DNA of 64,000 bases. Source: Chloroflexota bacterium (GTDB lineage Bacteria > Chloroflexota > Limnocylindria > Limnocylindrales > CSP1-4). Location: NCBI GenBank assembly GCA_947475545.1, contig CANJLL010000003.1:1-64000 (forward strand), written 5' to 3'. Each line of letters opens with the position of its first letter. The stretch's first letter is position 1. Shown here in pieces: positions 25,881 to 36,764 of this stretch. Below the pieces are notes generated by a model that was not told where the DNA came from, ran no database searches, and worked only from the letters and a program-made list of their open reading frames with translations. The position numbers and the translations under genes were made by a program.

Positions 25881-27245
25881 TCAAGCGGCGCGCCGCAGCA
25901 TCGGCGCGCCGGCGGCGGCGCCGGTGGACAGGATCTGGACCGCCTTGTCCAGCGCCGGGTCCGAGCCGGTGGGCTTGTCCGACGGGACGGTGATGAGCAC
26001 ATCCGGCGTGATCCCGATGTGGTGGATCCACGTCTTGTCCGGTGTGAGCCACTTGGCAATCGTCAGCTTGAGGCCGCCGCCGCCGCTGCCCAGGTCGGTC
26101 CACTGCTGCACGGTGCCCTTGCCGTACGACGTGTCTCCCACGAGGGTAGCCCGGCCGGCGTCGTGGAGCGCCCCGGCGACGATCTCGCTCGCCGACGCGC
26201 TGCCCTTGTCGATCAGCACGATCACCCTGATGGCCGGGTCGGTGGCGATGCCGTCGGGGAGTGCCTGGGTGGGTGTCTGCGTCCCCTTCGAATCCTCTTG
26301 CCAGAAGATGGGCCCGTCCTTGATGAACTGGCTGGCCACCTTGCGCGCCGCGTCGACGAAGCCGCCCGGGTTGCCGCGCAGGTCCAGGATGATCCCCTTG
26401 CGTCCGGCGGCAACGTCCTCCTTGATGGCCGCGACCACCTCGTCGGCGCCGGTCTCGGAAAACCCGGCCAGCTTGACGTAGCCGATGGTGCCGCCGGCGA
26501 GGACCTTCGAGGTGACTTCCCTGGAGACGATCACGTCGCGGGTGATCGTCAGGTCGAACGGGGCCGCGCCGTCGCGGATGACGGTGAGCGTCACCTTGGT
26601 GCCCTTGGGGCCGCGAATCTTGTCGCGGGCCCCGTCCACGGTCAGCCCTTCGAGCGACTTGCCGTCGACGGCCACCACCTGGTCGCCGGCCTTGACCCCG
26701 GCGGCCTTCGCCGGCGATCCCTCGATGGGCGCGATCACGGTCAGGCGGCAGTCGGGGCCCAGGGTGGAGCAGTCCGTGGCGGTGCCATCGGGCTTCCGGG
26801 TGCCGATCTCGGCCCCGATCCCCTCGAACTGGCCGGACAGGTCCTGGAGCGCCTGCTTGTAGTCCGACGGCGACATGTACGTGGAGTACGGATCCCCCAG
26901 CGCGCCGACCATCCCCTTGATGGCGCCTTCGATCAGCAGCTCCTTGTCCACCGGGCCGCCCGCGTAGCGATCGACGACTGCGCGATACGCGTCCCAGAAC
27001 GGCTGGAACGCCGTGTCGTCAGCGGCGGGGGTGCCCGGCTGGAGCGCCGAGCGCTGGCCCAGGTTGTAGCCAGACCAGAAGAGCGTGCCGCCGGTCATCA
27101 CCAGCACCAGGCCCAGGGCGACGAGCAGCACGGAACGGGAGGGCCGAGCGCTGGCCGGCGTCACGGGCTGGAGGGTTGGCGTTGTAAGTGGCTGCACCGC
27201 CAGGGTCGCCAGTGTCGCCGGGTCGGAGGACTCGGGGGGAAGCAT
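25881..27245 (-). CDS. ctpA: S41-family C-terminal processing peptidase (CtpA/Prc type)
   Basis: 454 residues. Cytoplasmic Pro/Thr-rich N-terminus, one membrane segment (about 38-58), then a PDZ domain (about 135-225, GAEIGT to GDQVVAVDGKSLEGL) and the peptidase core: LDLRGNPGGFVDAA, the nucleophile region GSASASE (348-354) and Lys376 in SYGKGTVQQW of the Ser/Lys dyad. It would act outside the membrane on protein C-termini. It follows ftsX after 130 bases; ftsEX next to a ctpA-type peptidase is a recurrent arrangement connected with wall remodelling. Confidence 0.93.
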   Translation of the reverse strand: MLPPESSDPATLATLAVQPLTTPTLQPVTPASARPSRSVLLVALGLVLVMTGGTLFWSGYNLGQRSALQPGTPAADDTAFQPFWDAYRAVVDRYAGGPVDKELLIEGAIKGMVGALGDPYSTYMSPSDYKQALQDLSGQFEGIGAEIGTRKPDGTATDCSTLGPDCRLTVIAPIEGSPAKAAGVKAGDQVVAVDGKSLEGLTVDGARDKIRGPKGTKVTLTVIRDGAAPFDLTITRDVIVSREVTSKVLAGGTIGYVKLAGFSETGADEVVAAIKEDVAAGRKGIILDLRGNPGGFVDAARKVASQFIKDGPIFWQEDSKGTQTPTQALPDGIATDPAIRVIVLIDKGSASASEIVAGALHDAGRATLVGDTSYGKGTVQQWTDLGSGGGGLKLTIAKWLTPDKTWIHHIGITPDVLITVPSDKPTGSDPALDKAVQILSTGAAAGAPMLRRAA

Positions 27246-27375
27246 TCGGCTGGTGATCCTCGGTGGGGACGCCGGTTGGGGCGCGCTGGCGAGAGCCTAC
27301 ACCGGGCGCGCCCCGCCCACCGTAGGTGGGTCGCCGATCGTAGGTGGGTCGCCCGCCTCGGGTGGCCCATGGGCG

Positions 27376-28260
27376 TCAGCGCAGCAGGTAGGTCCGTACG
27401 GAGAGCCACGATCCGAGCACCCCCAGCCCCACGCCGGTCCCCGTGACCAGGAGGCTGACATCGCGGGCGATGGACTCAACCCGGAACGGGAGGACCCGGA
27501 AGAAGTCGAACATGAAGCGGGCGAGCGGCTCGGACGCGCCGAACAGGATGGCCAGCGTGATGCCGGCGCCAAAGAGCCCGACCAGCGCCCCCTCGAAGAC
27601 GAACGGCCAGCGGATGAACGCATCGCTGGCCCCGACCAGCCGCATGATCTCGATCTCCTCGGCCCGGGCAACCACGGCGAGACGGATCGTGTTCACGATG
27701 ATGAACAGGACGATCAGCCCGACGATCACGAGCACCACCGCACCCGCCGTGCGGAGCATGGAGGTCACCGTCAGCACCCGCTCGACGAGGTCCTGGATGT
27801 CCTTCACGCGGATCACGTCCGGCTCCGCCCGGAGCACCTCGAGCACCTGCCCGAACCTGCCGGGGTTGCGCAGCGTGACCTCCAGGCTGGCGCGCAGCGG
27901 GTTTGATCCCAGGTAGGGAGTGAGGTCCTCCTCGCCCTGCGCTGCCCGGGCGTCGCGGAAGCGCTGGAGTGCCTCCTCGCGGGAAACGTAGGTGACGCGG
28001 GCGACCTCCGGGAGCGCGGCAGTACGGGTGACCAGCTGGGTGGCGTGTTCTGCGGTGGTCGCGTCGTTCAGGTCCGCAACCACCTGGACCTTCTGCTCCA
28101 CGAATTCCAGCCCGGCGATGAGCCCGGTCTGGACGATCCAGAACCCGGAGAGCAGGAGCAGCATGAGGACCATCGTGCCGGTGGCGGCGACGCTCATGAC
28201 GACGTTCCGCCAGAAGCCCTGCCAGGCGCGGCCCAGCGCGAAGCCGACGAACCGGATCAT
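27376..28260 (-). CDS. ftsX: Cell division ABC transporter permease-like protein FtsX
   Basis: 294 residues. First helix near 20-45 (NVVMSVAATGTMVLMLLLLS), extracytoplasmic domain (about 50-165) and three C-terminal helices with the conserved VVARAEEIEIMRLVGASDAF and WPFVFEGALVGLFGAGITLA. FtsX does not transport; with FtsE it controls peptidoglycan hydrolases during division or elongation through its outer loop. It starts 12 bases after ftsE. Between it and ctpA there is only an 18-bp period short repeat (CGTAGGTGGGTCGCC twice, 27321-27353). Confidence 0.95.
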   Translation of the reverse strand: MIRFVGFALGRAWQGFWRNVVMSVAATGTMVLMLLLLSGFWIVQTGLIAGLEFVEQKVQVVADLNDATTAEHATQLVTRTAALPEVARVTYVSREEALQRFRDARAAQGEEDLTPYLGSNPLRASLEVTLRNPGRFGQVLEVLRAEPDVIRVKDIQDLVERVLTVTSMLRTAGAVVLVIVGLIVLFIIVNTIRLAVVARAEEIEIMRLVGASDAFIRWPFVFEGALVGLFGAGITLAILFGASEPLARFMFDFFRVLPFRVESIARDVSLLVTGTGVGLGVLGSWLSVRTYLLR

Positions 28261-28272
28261 GGGTGCGTCACG

Positions 28273-29142
28273 TCAGTCTTCGCGATGGTAGGCACCGCCC
28301 ACCTCGTCCCGGATGACCCGGCCGTCCTCGAGGGCGACCACCCGCTTGCGCAGCGCGGTCACGACATCTGCGTCGTGGGTGGCCATCAGGACGGTGACCC
28401 CCAACTCATTGATCCGGAGCAGCAGCTGGATGATCTCCCAGCTGATCAGTGGGTCCAGGTTCCCGGTGGGCTCGTCCGCGATGATGATCCGCGGATCGTG
28501 GACCAATGCCCGGGCGATCGCCGTGCGCTGGCGCTCTCCTCCGGAGAGTTGCGCTGGAGTCTGGCTGGCCTGGGCCGTGAGGCCAACCAGCGCGAGGACC
28601 CGGTCCACGGCCGGCCCAATCTGGCGGCGCGGGGTGCCGGTCACCTCGAGGGCAAAGGCCACGTTCTCACGCACCGTCTTGGACGGCAGCAGCTTGAAGT
28701 CCTGGAAGACCGTCCCGATCTTGCGCCGGATGCGCGGCACCTGGCGGCGCGGCACGCGAGCCAGGTCCTCCCCGTCCAGGAACACCTCGCCCTGGCTCGC
28801 AAGTTCATCGCGGATGATCAGCTTCATGAGCGTGCTCTTGCCGGCCCCGGACGGGCCAACGAGGAACACGAAGTCTCCCTCCGGGATCACCAGGTCGACG
28901 TCGCGCAACGCCTGTTTGCCGTTGGCGTACTCCTTGGTGACGTCGCGCAGGACCAGCACCGTGTTGTCGGGGGGCCGACGGACGCGGGCACCGGCGCGCC
29001 CGGTGAGGAGGCCGCGCACGCGATCGGCGAGGCCATCCTGCTGACGCGCCACGTAGCGCCCCGAACGGGTCGACGACGAGGACAGCGGGGACGGGAGGCG
29101 GGTCACGACCGGAGCCAGGGAAGCACCGGGGGAGGCTAGCAT
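28273..29142 (-). CDS. ftsE: Cell division ATP-binding protein FtsE
   Basis: 289 residues from ATG 29142. The FtsE core starts at about residue 62 (VLVLRDVTKEYANGKQALRD) with Walker A VGPSGAGKST, signature [18 protein letters not shown], Walker B IIIADEPTGNLDP and switch ATHDADVV. The first 60 residues are an unusual basic Ser/Arg-rich extension. A GTG at 28959 would remove it, but no ribosome site distinguishes the starts. FtsE powers FtsX. Confidence 0.95.
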   Translation of the reverse strand: MLASPGASLAPVVTRLPSPLSSSSTRSGRYVARQQDGLADRVRGLLTGRAGARVRRPPDNTVLVLRDVTKEYANGKQALRDVDLVIPEGDFVFLVGPSGAGKSTLMKLIIRDELASQGEVFLDGEDLARVPRRQVPRIRRKIGTVFQDFKLLPSKTVRENVAFALEVTGTPRRQIGPAVDRVLALVGLTAQASQTPAQLSGGERQRTAIARALVHDPRIIIADEPTGNLDPLISWEIIQLLLRINELGVTVLMATHDADVVTALRKRVVALEDGRVIRDEVGGAYHRED

Positions 29143-29171
29143 CGGGCGCCGGCGGCGGCAAACGCCCGCAT

Positions 29172-30161
29172 CTAGAGGAGGCCCGGCGATTGCGGAAGGT
29201 AGCGATCGAAGTCGACCAGGGGCCGATCCCAGAGGAGCAGCACGGGGAAGCCATCGATCCGCAGGCCGGCCCGGATCAGGCTGGTGAACGTCTCGCCGGC
29301 ATCACCCGGGACCCAGACCGCCGAGGCGCCCCGCGGGACCACGGCCTGGAGCAGGTGCCCGGTGATGGCCGCCAGGTGCCCAGGATCCCGTGCTGCCACC
29401 GGGCCGATGTGGCCCACGCTGGAGGCGTACCCGTACCCGGCCAGGGACCCGTCCGCGCTCCGGTACACGTGCGGGAGCCGTCCCTGCGCCACGGCGAAGG
29501 CGTGGTCGGCGGGGTGGGCAAACCCAAGCAGCTCGCGATCGAGGGCGTGGACGTCGGCCGGCAGTGACGCGGCATCGGCGGCCACCGCGTGGGCGGTGAC
29601 CCCGGGCGGCAGCGACGGGAGCAGGTTTCCCCGTGCTGGGCGACCCACCAGGTGGTGGAGCGTGATCCGGGGCGGCATCCCGTGAGCGGCATACAGCGCG
29701 TTGGAGATGGGCTGGACACTGTCCGAGGCGACGGCCAGGTACCGGCCCGCGCGCATTGCCGCGTCCGGCATCACCCGCTCCAGCAGCCGCCTCCCCAGCC
29801 CGCGGCCCTGCTCCGCCGGCTCAACGAAGAGCATCGACAGGTACCAGAGCGGCTCGCGATCGAGGGCCGACGCGAAGGCGATCACCCGGTCGCCCCGCAC
29901 GGCCACCAGGAAGCGGTCCGGATCCGTGGCCATGGCGTGGGCATGGAGCCGTCCGATGGACCCCAGCTCGTTCGGGATCTCCGGTTGATTCAGCCGGACG
30001 AGGTAGCCGCTCAGCGCATCGCGCCAGGTGCGGCCGCATGCGGGGATATCCGTGGGTCGGGCTCGCCGGATCGACAGCCGCCCGCTCGATCGCCCGCCTG
30101 CCTGCCCGCCCTGGTCAGCCGGGCCGGAGCCGCCGCCGGTCGGTGCGGCGTCCGGCGTCAC
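29172..30161 (-). CDS. GNAT-family N-acetyltransferase (tandem domain)
   Basis: 329 residues, GTG start 2 bases after the prfB stop. The first GNAT domain (about 28-165) has RRARPTDIPACGRTWRDALS and the acetyl-CoA loop MLFVEPAEQGRGLGRRLLER. A second, more degenerate GNAT-like half (about 185-325, GYGYASSVGHIGPVAARDPG) follows, as in Eis-like or two-domain GNATs. Acetyl acceptor unknown. Position between prfB and ftsE gives no functional clue. Confidence 0.82.
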   Translation of the reverse strand: MTPDAAPTGGGSGPADQGGQAGGRSSGRLSIRRARPTDIPACGRTWRDALSGYLVRLNQPEIPNELGSIGRLHAHAMATDPDRFLVAVRGDRVIAFASALDREPLWYLSMLFVEPAEQGRGLGRRLLERVMPDAAMRAGRYLAVASDSVQPISNALYAAHGMPPRITLHHLVGRPARGNLLPSLPPGVTAHAVAADAASLPADVHALDRELLGFAHPADHAFAVAQGRLPHVYRSADGSLAGYGYASSVGHIGPVAARDPGHLAAITGHLLQAVVPRGASAVWVPGDAGETFTSLIRAGLRIDGFPVLLLWDRPLVDFDRYLPQSPGLL

Positions 30162-30163
30162 AC

Positions 30164-31286
30164 TCAGCCCGCGTCGGCGTCGGAGGATGGCGGCCGGCCC
30201 GTCGCCAGCCGTTCCAGCTCCGCCTGCATGAAGACATCGATGTCGCCGTCGAGCACGGCACCCGTGTTGGAGGTCTCAACCGCGGTCCGGAGGTCCTTGA
30301 CCATCTGGTAGGGGTGGAGGACATAGCTCCGGATCTGGTTGCCCCAGCCTGCCTCGATGTGCTCACCCTTGAGCTTGCGGACCGCCTCCTCGCGTTCCTC
30401 GAGCGCGCGCTCCAGGAGGCGCGACTTGAGGACCTTGATCGCGTTCTCCTTGTTCTGGGTCTGGGAGCGCTCGTTCTGGCTCTGGACCACGATCCCGGAC
30501 GGGAAGTGGGTCAGGCGGATGGCCGAGTCCGTCTTGTTGACATGCTGGCCACCCGCGCCCTGCGAGCGGTACGTATCGACGCGGATCTCGTCCCAGTTGA
30601 GCTCGATCTCGACGTCGTCGTCCGCCTCGGGCAGGACCTCGACCAGGGCGAAGGTGGTCTGGCGTCGCTTCTGTGCGTCGTACGGCGAGATGCGCACCAG
30701 ACGGTGGACCCCCCGCTCGGCGCGCAGCCAGCCATAGGCCCGCCGCCCGTTGATCGCCACCGTCACGCTCTTGAGCCCGGCCTGCTCGCCTTCCTGGGCG
30801 TCGATGATGCTGGTGGGGAAGCGATGTCGCTCCGCCCAGCGCAGGTACATGCGGAGGAGCATCTCCGTCCAGTCTGTCGCCTCGGTGCCGCCGGCGCCGG
30901 CCGAGATGGACAGGAGGGCCGGCCGATCGTCGTACTCCCCGGAGAAGAGGAGTGCCGTCCGCTCGCGCTCGAAGTCCACCTTGAGCGCCGCGGCGGTGCG
31001 GTCCAGCTCGGCGCCGAGGTCCACGTCTCCCGACTCCTCAGCCAGCTCGAGCACGGTCTCCAGCTCGTCGGCGCGGGACAGCAACTCACGCCAGAGGCTG
31101 ATCTCCGTGGACAGTCCGTCCGCCTCGCGGAGGATCTTCTGGGCTCCCCGGCTGTCGTCCCAGAAGCCGGGGGCGAGCGTCAGGGAGTGGAGCTCTTCGA
31201 GGCGCTGCTGCTTTGCGGGGAGGTCAAAGATGCCCCGAGGTCGACCGAAGCCTCCCAGTGAGGTCGCGAACCGTGGACGCGTCCAC
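30164..31286 (-). CDS. prfB: Peptide chain release factor 2, with programmed +1 frameshift
   Basis: The GTG at 31286 opens 20 codons (MDASTVRDLTGRLRSTSGHL) ending CTT-TGA at 31229-31224. Slipping +1 on CTT continues DLPAKQQRLEELHSLTLAPG and the rest of RF2, 373 residues in total. The CUU-UGA-C slip site with purine-rich GGGGC just upstream is the known RF2 autoregulatory signal. The hydrolysis motif GAGGQHVNKTDSA is intact. The UGA-recognition tripeptide reads SPY in RISPYDAQKRRQTTF, where SPF is usual. The GTG overlaps the TAG of the upstream Cys-rich gene by one base. Confidence 0.94.
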
Positions 31287-31546
31287 TAGGTCCGAACCCG
31301 CAGGTCCTGGAGGAGGATCGGACGGAGCTCGATCAGCCGAAGGGCTGACTTGCTCCGGGCGACGACGGGGTTCACACAGGGACAATAGCCATTGTGGGGG
31401 CAGACACCGCAGTTACCGTCACAGTCCAGAGCGGCGGCGTAACTGCAGCTTCGACAATCTCGCTCACAGGCGATCAGATCGACGAAGGCTTCTTCCTGGA
31501 CCTGCTTCACAAATCTCTCGCTGCTTGCTGGGCGGGGCAGCATCAT
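31286..31546 (-). CDS. Small Cys-rich protein translationally coupled to prfB
   Basis: 86 residues, not recognised. Residues about 27-58 contain eight Cys in a tight array (CERDCRSC, then CDGNCGVCPHNGYCPC), which fits zinc or iron-sulfur binding. The rest is helical, ending VVARSKSALRLIELRPILLQ and DLRVRT. There is no signal peptide. Its TAG stop overlaps the prfB GTG (TAGTG), and a good promoter stands about 50 bases upstream, so it leads the prfB operon. No clear ribosome site precedes ATG 31546, so the exact start is uncertain. Confidence 0.6.
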   Translation of the reverse strand: MMLPRPASSERFVKQVQEEAFVDLIACERDCRSCSYAAALDCDGNCGVCPHNGYCPCVNPVVARSKSALRLIELRPILLQDLRVRT

Positions 31547-31597
31547 CGACCGCCGCAGTTTGGGGCTGGAACGGCGATGGGCGCCAAGGTGTACTGC

Positions 31598-31626
31598 AGT
31601 ATACGCGACGATGCCCCGGTCGCCAA
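31598..31626 (-). promoter_or_regulatory. Sigma-70-type promoter of the Cys-rich gene-prfB operon
   Basis: On the minus strand, TTGGCG (31626-31621) and TATACT (31603-31598) with a 17-base spacer. The 240-base spacer up to the YdcF-like gene holds nothing else that I can identify. Confidence 0.6.
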
Positions 31627-31786
31627 GAGGGGTAATGGCAGATACGCAGTGTCCCGCTAGACGCTGCGTCCGCGCTGCTGTCGGGTGGATACCAGACCCC
31701 TCAGCAGCAGCCCTGACCGAACCGGTGGCGGTCGGCAGCGGCAGGCCGACGGCGCCCCGCGAGCCCGGCTACTTCCGCCGGGACCC

Positions 31787-32419
31787 TCAGCGGGCCCCCG
31801 GGGCGATGCCATCGGACGCCACGTGGCCGCCCAGGAACCACGTCGCCAGACCGCCCAGCTCGTGCACCGTGGCCTCGGTCCTGGCGGGAAGGGTCGCGTC
31901 CGTCGGGCTGGTGGTCGTGGGCGATCCCCAGGCCACGATCCCGTGATCGAGGGCAATCCGGAGCACACGGAGCATGTGGGTCCGATCGGAGACGAACACG
32001 GCGCTGCGCATGCCATGTGCCCGCATGATGTCGGCGACGCTGTCGAGCGACTCCAGCGTGCTGGTGCCTCGGTCCTCGATCAGGATCACGGCGTCGGAGA
32101 TCCCATGCTTGACCGCATAGGCGCGGGCGGCACTCGCCTCGGTGGTCCGATCGGCTTGCAGCTTCCCGCCAGTCACCACGAGCGTCGGGGCTACCCCCAA
32201 TCGAAACAGGTCGATGGCGTGGTCCAGCCGGGCACGGAGCACTGGGGACGGGCTGCCGTCGTACTGCGCGGCACCAAGGACGACGATCGCGTCGGCCGGT
32301 CGGGTCTCGTCCTGCTCACCCTGCTGCCAGATTCGGACCGTGGTGTAGCCGCTTAACAGGACGCCGCCCACGGCCAGGGCGATGATGAGTCGGCCCAGGT
32401 CCCTCAGCCGTGGTGTCAT
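31787..32419 (-). CDS. YdcF/SanA-like DUF218 membrane protein
   Basis: 210 residues from ATG 32419. One N-terminal membrane segment (LIIALAVGGVLLSGYTTV) is followed by the DUF218 fold: DAIVVLGAAQYDGSPSPVLR, TLVVTGGKLQADRTTEASAA, and EDRGTSTLESLDSVADIMRA. Members (SanA, ElyC, YdcF) act at the envelope; molecular function is not settled. It follows secA by 37 bases on the same strand. The frame is open for 96 codons further upstream inside secA, but that is not expected to be coding. Confidence 0.85.
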   Translation of the reverse strand: MTPRLRDLGRLIIALAVGGVLLSGYTTVRIWQQGEQDETRPADAIVVLGAAQYDGSPSPVLRARLDHAIDLFRLGVAPTLVVTGGKLQADRTTEASAARAYAVKHGISDAVILIEDRGTSTLESLDSVADIMRAHGMRSAVFVSDRTHMLRVLRIALDHGIVAWGSPTTTSPTDATLPARTEATVHELGGLATWFLGGHVASDGIAPGAR

Positions 32420-32456
32420 GGTGCCGTGGTTCGGCAGGGTGGGGCGCCCGCGTGAG

Positions 32457-35285
<2,829 letters not shown>

Positions 35286-35379
35286 GACCGGCAAAGTATA
35301 CGGGCGTTCTGCCGGTCGCCACCCGTGGTGCCGATCAGCCGCGGCCCAGTCGCGGCTCAGCCGCGTGCCGAGGGGCCGA

Positions 35380-35640
35380 TCAGCCGGCGGCGTGCCAGAA
35401 GCCGGTCCCGTACCCCGCAACGAGGAGGACAAAGGTCAGCGCCGCCAGGGCCAGCCAGAACAGCACCGAGCGAAGGGTGGAGGTGGGGTTCATCTCCGGG
35501 TTGGCGAGCGCGGGGAGCTGCTTGTCCGCCATGCCCTGGCCCCAGCGCGGCGAGCGCAGCTGGCGGCGCCAGTTGGGCGCCTGGGCCGGTCCGGGTTCGA
35601 GGCCGCCCTGGCCGTCCGGGCGGTGGAGCTGGAGCGTCAT
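35380..35640 (-). CDS. Small single-pass membrane protein between prs and secA
   Basis: 86 residues, not recognised. A soluble N-terminus (MTLQLHRPDGQGGLEPGPAQ, then APNWRRQLRSPRWGQGMADK) precedes one membrane helix (STLRSVLFWLALAALTFVLL VAG) near the C-terminus: a tail-anchored arrangement. The frame remains open upstream into prs; the ATG at 35640 gives a compact protein 53 bases after prs. Downstream, 94 bases separate it from secA. Confidence 0.5.
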   Translation of the reverse strand: MTLQLHRPDGQGGLEPGPAQAPNWRRQLRSPRWGQGMADKQLPALANPEMNPTSTLRSVLFWLALAALTFVLLVAGYGTGFWHAAG

Positions 35641-35693
35641 CGGGCTTCTCGGCTTCTCGGCTTCTGCGGCTGGTGTCGGTGGTGGCTGCCCTA

Positions 35694-36764
35694 TCAGGCG
35701 GCGTTGTCGGTGTCCGGTTTGCCCTGGCTGCCGCGGGCGTTCGAATCGTCCTGACTGTCCCACAGGAGCAGATCCTGCGTGAACGACACCTCGGACGAGA
35801 ATAGCGCGCCGACGGACTCGCCGCGGTGGATCCGGCGGATGGCCTCGCCGATGAGCGGGGCCACGGACAGCGACTTGATCTTGGCAAGCTGCTTCTCGGG
35901 CGGCAGCGGGATGGAGTCCGTCATCACGACCTCGCGGACGTTGGCGTCGCGGATGCGCTCGATCGACGCGCCGGACAGCACCCCGTGGGTGGCGCACGCG
36001 TAGATCTCCGTCACACCCTCGCGCTCCAGGGCGCCGACGATCTGGGTCAGCGTTCCGGCGGTGTCGATCTCGTCGTCGACGATGATCGCCCGCCGCCCGC
36101 GGACCTCGCCGATGACGTTGAGGAGCTCGGCTCGATCAGAGTTGCCGACCCGGCGCTTCTCGATGATGGCCAGCGGTGCGTCGAGCAGCTCCGCGAAGGT
36201 TCGGGCTCGCTTGGCAAAGCCGAGGTCCGTGACGACCACGGGATCCTGGATCTGCATCTGCTTGAAGTAGTTGGAGAGCAGGTGGACGGCCGTCAGCTCG
36301 TCGACGGGGATGTTGAAGAAGCCCTGGATCTGGCCCTGGTGGAGGTCCATCGTGAGGACCCGGTCCGCGCCGGCCACGGTGATCATGTCGGCGATCAGCC
36401 GGGCGCTGATCGGGACACGCGGCTGATCCTTCTTGTCCGAGCGGCCGTAGGCGTAGTACGGGACGACCGCCGTGATCCGCCCGGCGCTGGCGCGCTTGAA
36501 GGCGTCGATCATGATCAGCAGCTCCATGATCGACTCGTTCACGGGGTGCGAGGTTGGCTGGACGATGAAGACGTCCTTCTCGCGGACGTTGTCCAGGATC
36601 TTCACGAAGATGTTCTCGTTTGAGAACTGGAAGACCTCGAGGCGCCCCAGGTCCATCCCCAGGTAGCGGCAGATCTTTTCGGCGAGGCCGCGATTGGCGT
36701 TGCCGGTATAGATCTCGAACTGGTCCGCGTACACCGGCGCCTCCCGCTCCCCGAAGCGTCTCAC
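35694..36764 (-). CDS. prs: Ribose-phosphate pyrophosphokinase (PRPP synthetase)
   Basis: 356 residues, GTG start overlapping the gyrA stop. Signatures: [79 protein letters not shown], and the PRPP-binding loop [14 protein letters not shown]. It makes PRPP from ribose-5-phosphate and ATP for nucleotide, His and Trp synthesis. About 35 extra C-terminal residues (Asp/Ser/Asn-rich) extend beyond the normal end. Confidence 0.96.
   Translation of the reverse strand: MRRFGEREAPVYADQFEIYTGNANRGLAEKICRYLGMDLGRLEVFQFSNENIFVKILDNVREKDVFIVQPTSHPVNESIMELLIMIDAFKRASAGRITAVVPYYAYGRSDKKDQPRVPISARLIADMITVAGADRVLTMDLHQGQIQGFFNIPVDELTAVHLLSNYFKQMQIQDPVVVTDLGFAKRARTFAELLDAPLAIIEKRRVGNSDRAELLNVIGEVRGRRAIIVDDEIDTAGTLTQIVGALEREGVTEIYACATHGVLSGASIERIRDANVREVVMTDSIPLPPEKQLAKIKSLSVAPLIGEAIRRIHRGESVGALFSSEVSFTQDLLLWDSQDDSNARGSQGKPDTDNAA

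Noticed and set aside
27321..27353. Short direct repeat CGTAGGTGGGTCGCC twice (18-base period)
   Set aside because: Only two copies between ftsX and ctpA, with no dyad or gene association; likely chance or small slippage.
31224..31226. TGA early in prfB as evidence of a pseudogene
   Set aside because: It is the known RF2 programmed frameshift site (CTT-TGA-C) and the remaining frame is intact.
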